Positions 1 through 12,336 of a DNA stretch of 64,000 bases are shown here, piece by piece. Source of the stretch: Pinus tabuliformis. Its lineage: Eukaryota; Streptophyta; Pinopsida; Pinales; Pinaceae. The number at the start of each line of letters is the position of its first letter. The first letter of the stretch is position 1. The stretch is taken from the NCBI GenBank assembly GCA_031772625.1, contig CM062816.1, positions 827,682,556 to 827,746,555 of the forward strand, given 5' to 3'. The notes beneath the pieces are model-generated. The model saw only the letters and a program-made list of their open reading frames with translations, made no database searches and was not told the origin of the DNA. The position numbers and the translations under genes were made by a program.

Positions 1-1244
1 AGGCTACAGAGATCAAAAGATTTAAGAGTCAAACTATGATTATGACAGTGCAATGGTCAAGTGAAGATAATCAAGATATCATGAAGACATCATGTGAACA
101 TGCAAAGACATGTTCAATCACAAGGATATGATTCGAGAAGAATCCATCACGATTTTCTCTTTCAGTAGCAAATCATGAGGAGATAAATTTCTAATTTAAA
201 TCTATTTCCTAGATGGAAAAAGAAATTCATTTCTTATCGACATAGAACTCTTGAATTAGTTTTAATGAAAAATGTATAAAAGCCAGAAGGCAAAACCCAA
301 AATACAATTCAGAAGTTAAGTACAGTGTGGTCCATTTCCATTATTTGTGAAACTCTATTTTGAATTAATATAATCCTCTGTTTTCAATGCGTGACTAAGC
401 AATCATTTGATCAGTAGCACGTTTACACTCACGGGAGGGCCCCCTGGCGAGTTGTAAGGATATTTAGTTTTGTTTCCATTTTCTCATAACAGGATAGTTT
501 CCTGAAGTTTCTTTTCTCCTTGATTAGTTTCATTATAATTTTTTTTTTTTTTGATCATTTGTTATTTTGGTTTCAAAGCACTCATAAAGGAAAATTACCA
601 AAAATACTTTGATTTTCATATGCATTTCCTTTTAATTTTCATTACTTAGTTAATTTTGTAGATAGCGAAAGAAATGTCTTTTAGAGTTAATTGCACACAT
701 CAGTAATCATTTGGAGTTACAATTTCTCATTTGATTTTTTCTTCTGCAAGTAGTTTCATTGGCATTCCTTTCTGCAATTGTAGTTAATTTATTTTCTTTC
801 TGCAATTAGGAATTCATATTACTTTATGTGATTTCCTTTTGTGCAGTTAGTGTAGGGATTCCTTTCTGGAAAGTAGTGTTTTCGATTCTGTAAGTAACAT
901 TAAAAATCTTTTTCTTGCAATCAAGTGTTATGATTTCCTTTTATACAAATAGAAATAAGTTTTGAATTTTGCAATTAAAAATAGATTTTCAATTCAACAA
1001 GCAATAGATTTCAATTCAATCAAGTAATTAGGTTGTGATGTAACTTTGAATAGAAATAAATTGTGTGTGATTACTCTTTAAATGTCATTTAAACATTTTT
1101 CCATACTTAGAGTAATTTCATACTTAGAGTGATTTAATCCAAAGATAGAATTCCTAGCATATATAGTGCACATACACTTCATAAGTACATAGATCTTGGT
1201 TGACAATTAATGAAGTAATTTAAGAACAATTAAATTACCCAACA
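1..1244 (+). repeat. 5' LTR of element A, truncated by window start
   Basis: It aligns base by base, with small indels, to 31829-33020, including the shared runs near 'gatttcctagatgg'-type text and the common end TTACCCAACA. By comparison with the 1518-bp 3' LTR, roughly the first 330 bp are missing. The two copies differ at many sites, so the insertion is not recent. Confidence 0.88.
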
Positions 1245-1247
1245 TTT

Positions 1248-1265
1248 TGGTGTCGTTGTTGGGGA
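1248..1265 (+). other. Primer binding site of element A
   Basis: TGGTGTCGTTGTTGGGGA begins 3 nt after the LTR end. It resembles the TGGCGCCGTTGCCGGGGA site used with tRNA-Asp by many plant gypsy elements, with three C-to-T-type differences that look like decay. Confidence 0.75.
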
Positions 1266-1356
1266 GGTGTATATAGGATTCCATTCTTGTTTTTCATATC
1301 ATGTTAGGTGCATTCAATTTTGTAGATTCATAATTAAATCATGGTAAAAATAATTT

Positions 1357-3230
1357 ATGCATAGAGAAAGGGATTCTAGGGGTAGATTTGTAAGTAGAGG
1401 TAGAAATTCAATTCCAACATATCTGCTCACTCCCACTAGACCTCGTAGAGCCACACCATCCAATCATAATCACATTCCATCATTTGCAGGTAGACATAGA
1501 CTTCCTGAGGTGCATAGATATGAAATACAACCAAAAAATTCGCCAACTTCTTCTACCGAAGTTGTAGTTGAAGAACATACATCCCCAACAAAAGGAGTAA
1601 TTTTCCTCTATTCGACAGGAGAGAAATTCCTAGGACAAGAACTATAGGTTCCTAGTGAAGAAGAAGAAGGATATACTTATTATAATATACCATTAGTAGA
1701 GGAACCAGAAGAAGAGATAGACAATCCTATTATAGAACCTTATATTAGCTCTGAGGAATCTACAATCGCAGGGGAAGGAGAAGGAGAAGTACACAATGTT
1801 GATTGTGAACTTAGGATTGAAGGTGGAAGAGGCAGAGGAGGAAATAAAGGATGAGGTGGAGGATAAGGTGGTAGATGAGAACCATATCCTTATGTATTTC
1901 CCATTTTTTATGAAGATACTACAACCACAATGAAAAAACATTTACCCTCCATCCTCCCTAATTTCCATGGTTTGAGAAATGAGGACCCTAAAACATTTCT
2001 TTTTGAGTTTGAAGTTCTATGTATATCTTATGACTACTTACTTGATCCTTAGAAAGTGAAATTATTCCCAGCTACTCTTAAAAATGGAGCACTTAAATGG
2101 TTCATGGGACTAAGAACACATACTATTAGAACATAGGAAGAAATGAAAATGTGTTCTTATAAATACACAAATATTATTGCATGCCTCATAACCTTAAGGA
2201 TGAAGTCTTTAAGATAATGCAAAAAGAGGATGAAATCCTTGAAGACCTAGTTGAAAGATTTTCCTATATTGTTAAAATGGCTATGATGCATAATTTAGAT
2301 GATGAAACGTTAAAAACTTTCATTAAAATCCATAAGAGATGAACATATTGACCTTATCAATTTAATGGGCAAGGGATATGTTTCTAAATTTTCATTCTGT
2401 GAAATATGTGATTTATGTAAACATATATCAAGAGGAAAAGCTAGAACTAGTAAAATCCAAAGAGATCTTGCTATGTCTAGAATTAGTAAATATGCAACTG
2501 GAAAACTAAGTAGAGCTGAAATAGGAAATTTTCTTGATAATTTCAAAACTGATATCCTTGGGAGTCTTAGTGAATAACTAGATACTCTTAAGATACAAAA
2601 CAAGAAAAAAGCTGAGAATGTTGCATTATCTATTTTATATCCCAGTTATAGGAAGAAACATGCCTTAAAGAGAATGTCCCCTTGACAGTATAGAAGTTTG
2701 TGTCATATGTGTTGAAAATCATAATAAAAAAGAGCTCCCCTCAATACCTGGTTCTAAATTTATTTTTCAAGATGAGGTTGGAACAAGCCAAGTTTAATTA
2801 ATTTTTTTAATCGCTAAAATACCATGGAAAATCAACAATCAAATATGACTCAACAATCATATGCACAACCACAAAATAATTGGACTGCACCCATGCCTTG
2901 GTAACCTTGTCCCCCATAATCTCAAAATCCATCTTGGGCACAAGGTTGGAAAAATACTTATGGAAAATATCCTAAATATCCTCAATTTTGACAAACTTAT
3001 CCTTCTTTTCCACCACAATAATATCCTCCTTAACCAACCCAACCCCCCAAATTTCAAAATCCAAATCAACAACTTTCATTACCATTTCCTCAAAACCCAA
3101 TCAACTACCTGCTCAACCGCTTCTGAATCCAAACAATAAGAGTCAACAAGCTATTTATAATTTTGAAGGACAATTTTCAAGCTCATATGATTACCCCATA
3201 ATGTCTAAATGATGTTCAACTTAGATCTGG
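1357..3230 (+). pseudogene. gag: Element A gag remnant
   Basis: The frame opens at ATG 1357 with an Arg/Ser-rich basic stretch and then an acidic Glu-rich stretch. After several stops it gives a recognisable Retrotrans_gag core around 1945-2140: LPNFHGLRNEDPKTFLFEFE, then a segment ending in ALKWFMGL. From about 2825 to 3200 the frame is rich in Gln, Pro, Asn and Tyr, typical of the low-complexity tail of gypsy Gag. No CCHC zinc knuckle was found. The gene is dead, with more than ten internal stops and at least one frame change. The capsid would package element RNA. The call rests on the core motif and on position between the primer site and protease. Confidence 0.7.
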
Positions 3231-3587
3231 TAGGGTTTTTCAAAAGAATTCACCAACAATCGCCATCCAAAAATCTAAAGAGGATGAAGTTCACGAAAAA
3301 TATTCAAATATTGATCAAGAAAATATTCGTCTAAAGGAATATGTTCTTGTACAACCAAAGGATGAGAAAATAAATCAAGCTCCTATAGTTCCTCCGGTAG
3401 AACAACCTTTTATTTCTTTGTAGGATCCACCTTTTCCTAAAAGGCTTAAAATTGATAAAGGAATAGAAAGGAAAATTATTTTACCAGACTATGATGTGTT
3501 AGATGAGCTTCAGAATATTTGCATCAAAATTCTTTTACTCCAAGTTATAAAGGAAATACCAATATTTGAAAAAAATATTAAGGAGCT

Positions 3588-4879
3588 ATGCATTACAAAA
3601 CCAGGAAGAAAACAAAATATGTTAAAAAGATCCAATTGGAAGGAAAAAATGTTGGTATCATGATGGGGAAACCTATTGTTAAAGAATATCTAGATCCTGA
3701 TAGTCCCTTTGTGAAAATTCATATCAATTGTATTGAAATTCCAAACACTTTGATTGACCTAGGAGAAACCATCAATATTATGAGCAAACATACAATGGAG
3801 CAACTTAAGCTTCCTAACCTTCAATATACCCCTACATTATTACAATTAACAGATATGTATGTTATCAAATAATATATGGTGTATTATAAGAGTGTTTGTT
3901 TCTCTATATTCTTGGGAATATCCTATATATTTCATGATTTTGACTCCCAAGAATCATTTACGAGGTCATCCATTGATCCTTGTTAGACATTAGCTAGCTA
4001 CAATTGATGCATCCATAAGTTGTAGATCTGGTTATATGTATATCTCTTATGGGAATTCCACTAATAAATTTGCATTGTATCCTCCTGCAAAAACAATAAC
4101 TGAAGTAGAAAGTGAAATTTAGATTGATGATGATAATGAAGACTTTGATGATATGCAACCAGTTTATACTCTTTCCCAGTTAGATGAAGAAGATCAATTG
4201 ATAAATTTAATGAATAATAATGATTCTTCTTCATGCTATGAGCAAGATCAAATTTTTCAAGAGCAATGCAATATTGAATATCTATCATCTCACCAAATAG
4301 CTTTACATTATATGGAAAAGTTTGGCAATTCTCAAGTATAAATTTTTCTAAAAAAAACATTGAATATTAATAATAATTTGGAAGACTTTCAAAAGAGTAA
4401 ATTGATACATATGCTATAGAAACATTGTTCTTCTTATGCATGGGAGTATACTGATATGAAAGAAATTTATCCTAAAACTTGTATGCATCATATTTATATT
4501 TAGGAAAATGCTAAACTAGTTAGACAACCTCAGATAATGATGAATCCTAATCTAAGAGAAATTGTTAAGGAGGAATTACAAAAGTTACTTAATGTGAATT
4601 TCATCTATCCAATATCATATAGTCAATGGGTGTCATCTTCAGTGATTTTTCCAAAGAAAAATGGAAAATGGAGAATGTGTATTGACTATAGGGAATTAAA
4701 CAAAGCTGCTTTGAAAAATCATTTTCCACTACCCTTTATAGATCAAGTATTTGATTCCTTTGCGGGGAAGAAGTATTTTCATTTTTAGATGGTTTTAGTG
4801 GATATAACCAAATATAGCTAACACTATAAGATCATGATAAAACTACTTTTAGATGTCCATGGGGAACATATGCATATAG
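3588..4879 (+). pseudogene. pol: Element A pol, first part: protease and RT N-terminus
   Basis: At 3588-3872 an open stretch carries an aspartic protease core with the catalytic motif LIDLGETIN, where families usually have DLGAS or DTGAS. At 4537-4788 comes the RT fingers/palm start, with FPKKNGKWRMCIDYRELNKA followed by FPLPFIDQVFD. RT then continues through a stop (TTT TAG ATG GTT TTA GTG GAT) to the codons CPWGTYAY at 4853-4876. Element B is inserted exactly there, and the RT resumes at 12337. Between protease and RT the frame is broken by several stops. The Gag-Pol polyprotein of an active relative would cut itself with this protease and copy RNA to DNA. This copy cannot. Confidence 0.82.
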
Positions 4880-6888
4880 TGTTGGAAATAATACTGAGAG
4901 GGGGGGTGAATCAGTATTATCAAATCAATATAACATTTTCATTTTCATAATCAGATTCATATACGCTACTTCAGTGAAGGGAACCTGCGTGTACACGCAA
5001 CTGGGTCTAATGCAACTAGCGTATATCCAGTAAACTTATGATTCAGTTAATCCATTAAATGTTGATCTTTAGTTAGTGCATCAGAACTTTTATTAACCAT
5101 ATGAACAGTAAACAGGTGCAATAAAATAGAATAGATCATCACACACATGAAGCACACATGAACACCATGATGTAAGGTGGAAACTCAATGTGGGTGAAAA
5201 CCACCTGCTGCAAGTCGTCTCTATCTTCCTTTAATAAGAAACTTCTTTTTACAATATTTCTGTACTGGTGCAGTCTTATACCAGTACACAGGCTTCTACG
5301 TGAAGAAGGCTACAACCTTCTCTTGTTCTCTAGCTTCTCCTGGAAGGGAGCTGCAACCCCCTTAGCTCTTGTACTAGCTGATCCTTTTACTAGTACGTAG
5401 GTGTCGGCCTACTGAATGCTCCAACCTTCACTCATTTTCTAGCTGTTACTGGAAGGGAGCTACCACCCCCTTAGCTCTTGTACTAGCTGATGTACTAGTA
5501 CGTAGGTGCCGACCTACAGAAGGCTACAACCTTCTCTTTCTTCCTCCAGGTACCACGTTTCATAAATTTTCAGACTGGATACTCATGGAACACATCATCA
5601 TAATCTGAAGGCCACATTTCATCCAATTTTCATACTGGACCCATCAATATCATTGAAGCACACAATCAATCAACACTAGCATCATCAATCTCTGAATCAC
5701 CCAATACTGAAACACTGAAACCCAATCAACAAACTGCAATCACCAGAACACAAAGCAGAACATAGAACTCTGCAACAATGTTCAAATCTAATTGTATCAT
5801 CAAAAATCATGTATCAGAGTGCATACGCTACTTGGAAGAGCCGAACCAGCATGTATACGCAACTTCACCAAAGCGAACCAGTGTATATGTCATTAATTAC
5901 TTACTTATAACTTCGCTGCACTTCCTGACTCCAGACAAACCCATATCATTACATATACAAGGATAATACGTATGTTAGCAACTAGATCTAGTCCATCAGA
6001 TCACATAAAGATAAGTCATTATGATCCTGATCCATTATAGATCTCATCCATCAACACTGAAGCTAAACACAATCAACCAAACCGAATCTGCAGAATACTG
6101 ACACCAGTAAACAGTCATCAGAACTCATCAACAACCAAAACCACCTGTAACTTCAAACATCATATCTCATATGGTATACACTACTTATATGTATCGAACC
6201 TGTGTATGTACACACTTTTATCATAGTCAATGTATACATCTGTAAATGTTCATTCATGATTTGCAGCTATTCCAAACTTGAGTTATACCCAAATCATAAT
6301 ATTTACAGAACACTACATGCGTTAGTATACAGATCAAGATCAAAATGTATAAGGTTGATTCATTCCAAGCCAATAGATCCTGATCTATCCTTAGATCTTG
6401 TTCTCCATCAACCGCTGAGATTCCTCCTTATCTCAGATCAAGCAAAACATCATGAACCCATAACCTGCATACTGGATCTCATACTTCATCCAATATTCAA
6501 GAATTTTTCAGTGCCCTTGTCTAATGATCTTCTTCTCCTTTTATATTCTTATGCCTTACTCAATACCATGGTCCAAAACCATAGAGAATCAATACCATGG
6601 ACCCAATACCTGGGTTCAACACATAAAACGAGATACCATGGTCCAAACCATAGGTCCAAATACCAAGAACTAATTACCATGGACCAAAACCCAATGTACG
6701 CACCTTCCCTTGCATGAAAGTGCATGTATATGTATATGCACCTTTTGGTCGGCTAACCCGCGTGTATATGCGGCTTTATCAAGGGGAAGTTGTGTATATC
6801 TCTTTTTCTTCATTTTGTGAGCCTGAACTGTGATCTGTCATCTTAGTAGGTTGCCATCAAGGACAACAACTGTATCATAATGCCAACA
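4880..6888 (-). repeat. 3' LTR of element B (left copy)
   Basis: It runs from TGTTGGAAAT to ATGCCAACA and matches 10337-12331 along its full length with scattered differences. Short open frames inside it, such as the 171-codon one at 6202-6717, are chance frames in LTR sequence. Confidence 0.93.
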
Positions 6889-7380
6889 ATCTCCCCCTTT
6901 GGACTTGATGGCTAACTTTCCATACTAAGAACTGTCATTTTAATGAGTTTCCGTTGTACCTTACATCTGAACTGATTCCTTTGAGCTATCCTACATCCCA
7001 TGTATTCTATCACATCTGATATCTCTTCTATAGATTCATCTAGTTATATATAAGTGAGTTGTTCTTCTACAAATGGGTTGCCATCAAGTACAACACATGC
7101 ATCATAATGCCAACAATCTCCCCCTTTGGACTTAATGGCAACAACACCAAATCACTCTCCCCCTTTGACATCAAGGGCAAAGGGCGGACCAATATATTCT
7201 CTTTCCTTGATAAACATTCCACTGTCCATACTCCCCCTAAGTACCTGCTGAAATCTTTGAATGAGCTCCCCCTTTGCATATGCCAAGGTGTACCAATTTG
7301 TCCATGCTCCCTCTGAGTACATGCTGAAATCTCTGCTCTGCTAAAGTTTGTTGTTCATGCTCCCCCTAACTGTAAGCAAG
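6889..7380 (-). promoter_or_regulatory. Polypurine tract array next to element B's 3' LTR
   Basis: Read on the minus strand, AAAGGGGGAGA abuts the LTR at 6889-6900, which is the expected plus-strand primer site. Near-identical tracts recur at 7117-7129, 7156-7168 and 7265-7275, and weaker AGGGGGAG-type tracts at 7231-7240, 7307 and 7360-7369. Another lies further off at 8595-8604. The 7117 tract is followed, in element orientation, by about 40 bp copied from the LTR start. Multiple polypurine tracts upstream of the 3' LTR are known in SIRE/Maximus Copia elements. Confidence 0.75.
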
Positions 7381-8950
7381 GTCTGCAAAAAGATGTTCTA
7401 CAAGAAGAACATGACTCTATCATAAATGACCTTCCTATCACCAATGACTCATACATACATCCATTTCCCAACCCAGTGGGGATATACCAATATTGACTCA
7501 TCCACCCAACCAAGTGGGGATACGCCAGATACCAAATGTTTGTACATCACTGAAATATTACATCATCCTTCCCATGCATAGTGGGGGTACAAATTACATC
7601 ATATGACCAAAAGGGATTCATCAAATGACTCCAATAGATAGAGACAAACTATTACATCATGAGTCTTGATATGACCTTTACATGACATTTATAACAGAGA
7701 CCAAACATCTAAATAAGACCATGATAGTCATCAGAAACTAGCATACACAATGTATGATCTGCTCCATAAGCATCTGTCAACAACATCTAGACCAGCAACC
7801 CGTATATGTCCTATAACAAGGTATATCTGCATCAGGTACTAACTCATCCTCTTGATCTTATCAAGATCAACTTACTTTGTTTCCATAACCTTCCATGAAT
7901 CAACTAAGCACATGTCATATCTCCAAGCGGTAGCACCAAGTCATTCACATTATATCATATGTATGTGAAAATACCATAGACATCATCCATGATCATATCA
8001 TTATCAAGAACTGCATGATCTTTCCACAAGAATCTTTAATATATCAATCATGTATCATCACTAAGGAACATCCCACATCTGATAAGCATCAACCATGATG
8101 TTAGTATCAACCTATCATCATAAGGTAAGGACTTATCATCATCATGTCTCCAACAATGCAACTTTGAGTAATCATCCATGTATCCAGCATACTGTATATA
8201 GCACTATGTATCAAGATCTTTTGTCAAGACTTTTGATATCATTAACAGCAACAATCCTCATCCATGTGAGCATCAAGAACTATAGGAATCCTGCATCATA
8301 GTTATATTATATGTCGATAGCAGCATATGAGTAACTCATAATGAAGTTGTGTATTCAAGCTTTGTACTTCTCCTTATCCTTAGGAAGATCACCATGTAAG
8401 CACCATATATGCATTATCAGAGAATCAACCACAAATCTAATCTGAACACCAACTATGTATTCCCAAGAATCATATGAGATTTTGTCATGGACAACTCATA
8501 ACCATATCATGGCAAGATGTATTATTTAGCCATATAAGCATCATCACCAAGGACTGTTAACCATAATGCCAAAAATGCATTATTAAAAGCATATGCTCCC
8601 CCTGAACCTGTGCCATCTGTTTACTGTCAGATCTGATCATGTATATATCATCAAGAAGTATCAAGGCATCATCATCATCAAGTTAGGATCAAAATACTTC
8701 TAAACATATTACAAGTATCAAGACATTTCCACACATCATCAACAGATTGTAACCATTATCAAACAGGGCAAATAATGGACTGAATCATATCAGACCCTTT
8801 TCCTGAGCCTGTTCCACTACTTTTATCAAACTGTCATATACGCGACTGTGCACTGTCTAACTCACGTATATACCCGACTTCTCTTTATGAAACTTGCATA
8901 TGAGATTGAGAGCATTGAAGTTTTAAAATTTCAGCTTCCTCTGAGTCGGT
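7381..8950. other. Non-coding interior of element B
   Basis: This lies between the Gag-like frame and the polypurine array, where an autonomous relative would carry pol and an envelope-like gene. I see no protease, RT, RNase H or integrase motif on either strand. The stretch is AT-rich with many CATCAT-like runs and holds one isolated polypurine tract at 8595-8604. Confidence 0.6.
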
Positions 8951-8959
8951 TATGTCTAT

Positions 8960-10296
8960 GCCACATCTTTTTTATTGTACTTCCTTCTTCTTCCATATCT
9001 TCAAGTCTGATGATGTTTTCTCCTTTTGGTATGGTGCTCGTGCTTTGTTCCTGCATTCCTTTGCTATATGTCCCAACTTGTTACATGCATAACATCTTAC
9101 ATGTTTCATATTCCTTCTGTAGCAATCAACAACTTTGTGACCAAACATATTGCAAGCAAAACAATATCCCTTAAAGTACCTGGAACGTGATGATCTTTCT
9201 GTGTGATGGTCTTGAACCATTCTACTTCTGCATTTGGCTGCAACATGTCAGAGATAATGAGATACATAACATTCAACATTATTCATCATAGGAGTAAAAG
9301 ATTTCCTTTGAAGAATTTCTTTCCTTGGTTGTTGATGGGATTGACCTCTCATTTCCTTGTTGAGTATTTTAGATTGTGCATTAGAGTTCCTTGTCTTATT
9401 TTGTGAACTAGATTCACCTTCAACAGATTCATGAAAACCAAGACCAGTTTTGATAGCAGGAGACCTTTGACTACTAAGAATATCATCCAAGATCTTAGTA
9501 CTATCTTGAAATCGTAAGAGCTTATCCTTTTCTTCTAAGTTATCGTTTAGAATATTTACCTCAACCTGAAGTTGCTCTTCCTTTTCATGATACTGCTTCT
9601 TCATTTTTTCTTCAGCTTTTCTTCCTTCTTCCAACTGGTGTCTTAATTCAAGAACTTTGTTTTCTTGTTTTTCAAGAGCTTGGAGTAGTTCTTTATTTTG
9701 CTTATTTGATTCTTCAAGATCTTCTTTTAGCGAGAGGATCGTAGCTTCAAGACTTTCATAGTAACTGGATCTTTCTCTGAGTTTCTTGATTGTTGTGCTC
9801 CTTTCATTGACTTCATTTCTTATGATGTCACTTCATCCTGCAACTTTTGACATTGATCTTTCTTGTCCTTGAATAAATTCCTTACCTTGTTTCCTTCCTC
9901 TAGTTGAGCTTTTAGTTTGGTAGCTTCTTCTTTGAAGGCACATTCCATTTTGTTCAATAGATCTTGTTGATCTCTAATTTTGTCTGTAAGCCTTTTAAAT
10001 TTTGCCTCTATTTGATATCTTTCTTTCTCACCCATAAGAGAAAATTCAGTTGTTTCACTATCACTTTCATCATCTTCAAGTGGATGGATAAATGTATCAC
10101 CAGAGGATAAAAAATTCATACCTAATAGTTCTTTTGCTTGTTCATCTTCTGTCTGAAGTGATTCTGAATCTGAAGTGCTTCTTCCACATATTCCCCAATT
10201 GATTCTCCCACTATCATAGCTCTTCTGAGATGTCTTCTTATTCTTAGGCACTTTCTTCTTAAGCTTCTTTCCCATTGTTCTACGGATCTCCTTCAA
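8960..10296 (-). pseudogene. gag: Element B Gag-like coiled-coil/zinc-knuckle protein
   Basis: The minus-strand frame starts at 10296, 25 nt after the primer site. It has a Lys-rich N-terminus (MGKKLKKKVPKNKK), an acidic Ser/Asp/Glu stretch, and then a long heptad-like coiled coil rich in Glu, Lys, Leu and Gln (about 10000 down to 9500). Near the C-terminus lie two good CCHC knuckles at 8980-9170, CFACNMFGHKVVDC and CYACNKLGHIAKEC. A third, upstream at about 9250-9290, has lost residues (CYVSHYL, stop, HVAAKC). Stops near 9820, 9635 and 9245 break the frame into three. Unlike ordinary Copia Gag, no capsid core (UBN2-type) is seen before the coiled coil. It would bind RNA through the knuckles. 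It is the only protein the element encodes. Confidence 0.78.
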
Positions 10297-10321
10297 GCGA
10301 TCAAGCTTCTAACAAAGGACC

Positions 10322-10334
10322 TGCTCTAATTCCA
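10322..10334 (-). other. Primer binding site of element B
   Basis: Read on the minus strand it is TGGAATTAGAGCA, 11 of 13 matches to the initiator-Met tRNA site TGGTATCAGAGCA. It lies 2 nt from the inner edge of the right LTR and fixes the element's orientation as minus. Confidence 0.75.
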
Positions 10335-10336
10335 AT

Positions 10337-12331
10337 TGTTGGAAATAATACTGAGAGGGGGGTGGGGGGGTGAATCAGTATTATCAAATCAATATAACTT
10401 TTTCATTTTCATACTTAGATTCATATACACTACTTCAGTGAAGGGAACCTGTGTGTACACGCAACTGTGTCTAATGCAACTAGCGTATATCCAGTAAACT
10501 TATGATTCAGTTAATCCATTAAATGTTTATCTTTAGTTAGTGCATCAGAAATTTTATTAACCATATGAACAGTAAACAGGTGCAGTAAAATAGAATAGAT
10601 CATCACACATGAACACCATGATGTAAGGTGGAAACCCAATGTGGGTGAAAACCACCTGCTGCAAGTCGTCTCTATCTTCCTTTAATAAGAAACTTCTTTT
10701 TACAATATTTCTGTACCGGTGCAGTCTTATACCAGTACACGGGCTTCTACCTGCAGAAGGCTACAACCTTCTCTCGTTCTCCAGCTTCTCCTGGAAGGGA
10801 GCTGCAACCCCCTTAGCTCTTGTACTAGTCGATCCTTTTACTAGTACATAGGTGCCGGCCTACTAAATGCTCCAACCTTCACTCGTTTTCCAGTTTTTAC
10901 TGGAAGGGAGCTACCACCCCCTTAGCTCTTGTACCAGTATGTAGGTGCCGACCTACAAAAGGCTACAACCTTCTCTTTCTTCATCCAGGTACCATGTTTC
11001 GTAAATTTTCAGACTGGATACTCATGGAACACATCATCATAATCTGAAGGCCACGTTTCATCCAATTTTCATACTGGACCCATCAATATCATTGAGGCAC
11101 ACAATCAATCAACACTAGCATCATCAATCTCTGAATCACCCAATACTAAAACACTTAAACCCAGTCAACAAACTGCAATCACCAAAACACAAAGCAGAAC
11201 ACAGTACTCTGCAACAATGTTCAGATCTAACTGTATCATCAAAAATCATGTATTAGAGTGCATATGCTACTTGGAAGAGCCGAACCAGCGTGTATACGCA
11301 ACTTCACCAAAGCGAACTAGCGTATATGTCATTAATTACTTACTTATAACTTCATTGCACTTCCTGACTCCAGACAAACCCAGACCATTACATATAGAAG
11401 GATAGTACGTATGTTAGCAACCAGATCTAGTCCATCAGATCACATAAAGATAATTCATTATGATCCTGATCCATTATAGATCTCATCCATCAACACTGAA
11501 GCTAAACACAATCAACCAAACTGAATATGCAGAATACTGACACCAGTAAACAGTCATCAGAACTCATCAACAACCAGAACCACCTGTAACTTCAAACATC
11601 ATAGCTCATATGGTATACGCTACTTAGATGTATCTAACCTGCGTATGTACGTGCTTTTATCATAGTCAACCAGCGTATACATCTGTAAATATTCATTCAT
11701 GATTTGCAGCTATTCCAAACTTGAGTTATACCCAGATCATAATATTTACAGAACATTACATGTGTCGGTATACAGATCAAGATCAAACCATATAGAGATG
11801 ATTCATTCCAAGCCAATAGATCCTGATCTATCCTTAGATCTTGTTCTCCATCAACCATTGAGATTCCTCCTTAGCTCAGATCAAGCAAAACATCATGAAC
11901 CCATGACCTGCATATTGGATCTCATACTTCATCCAATATTCAAGACTTTTTTAGTGCCCTTGCCTAATGATCTTCTCCTCCTCTTATAGTCTTAGGCCTT
12001 ACTCAATACCATGGTCCAAAACCATAGAGAATCAATACCATGGACCCAATACCCGGGTTCAACACATCGGACGAGATACCATGGTCCAAACCATAGGCCC
12101 AAATAGCAAGAATTAATTACCATGGACCAAAACCCAATGTGTGTGCCTTCCCTTGCATGAAAGTGCGTGTATACATATATGCACCTTTTGGTCGGCTAAA
12201 CCGCGTGTATACGCGGCTTTATCAAGGGGAACCTGCGTATATCTCTTTTTCTTCATTCTGTGAGCCTGAACTATGATCTGTCATTTTAGTAAGTTGCTAT
12301 CAAGGACAACACCTGTATCATAATGCCAACA
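10337..12331 (-). repeat. 5' LTR of element B (right copy)
   Basis: This 1995-bp copy has the same ends as the left LTR (TGTTGG/CCAACA). It differs by small indels (for example the G run near 10355-10370) and scattered substitutions, enough to suggest moderate age. Confidence 0.93.
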
Positions 12332-12336
12332 TATAG

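Larger units (their letters stand above)
4880..12331 (-). mobile_element. Element B: pol-less, SIRE/Maximus-like Copia derivative
   Basis: The 7452-bp insertion begins TGTTGG and ends CCAACA. It is flanked by the perfect TSD TATAG (4875-4879 and 12332-12336), and removing it restores A's RT reading frame. The two LTRs are about 2.0 kb. Orientation is minus: an iMet-type primer site lies at 10322-10334 beside the right LTR, and a polypurine tract (on the minus strand) abuts the left LTR. The 3.4-kb interior encodes only a coiled-coil/zinc-knuckle Gag-like protein and no protease, RT or integrase. It would therefore depend on an autonomous partner. The repeated polypurine tracts and the Gag knuckles point to the SIRE/Maximus branch of Copia, which is an inference. 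Confidence 0.9.

Noticed and set aside
2857..3212. Overlapping frames on both strands rich in His/Asn/Pro or Ile/Leu/Trp
   Set aside because: Low-complexity Gag tail of element A. Only the Gln/Pro-rich + frame fits the position.
5188..5400. 70-codon frame repeated almost identically at 10639-10851
   Set aside because: The repetition is explained by the two LTRs of element B, not by a conserved gene.
6202..6717. 171-codon open frame
   Set aside because: It lies inside the left LTR of element B, and the counterpart in the right LTR is interrupted and shorter. The translation has no domain pattern.
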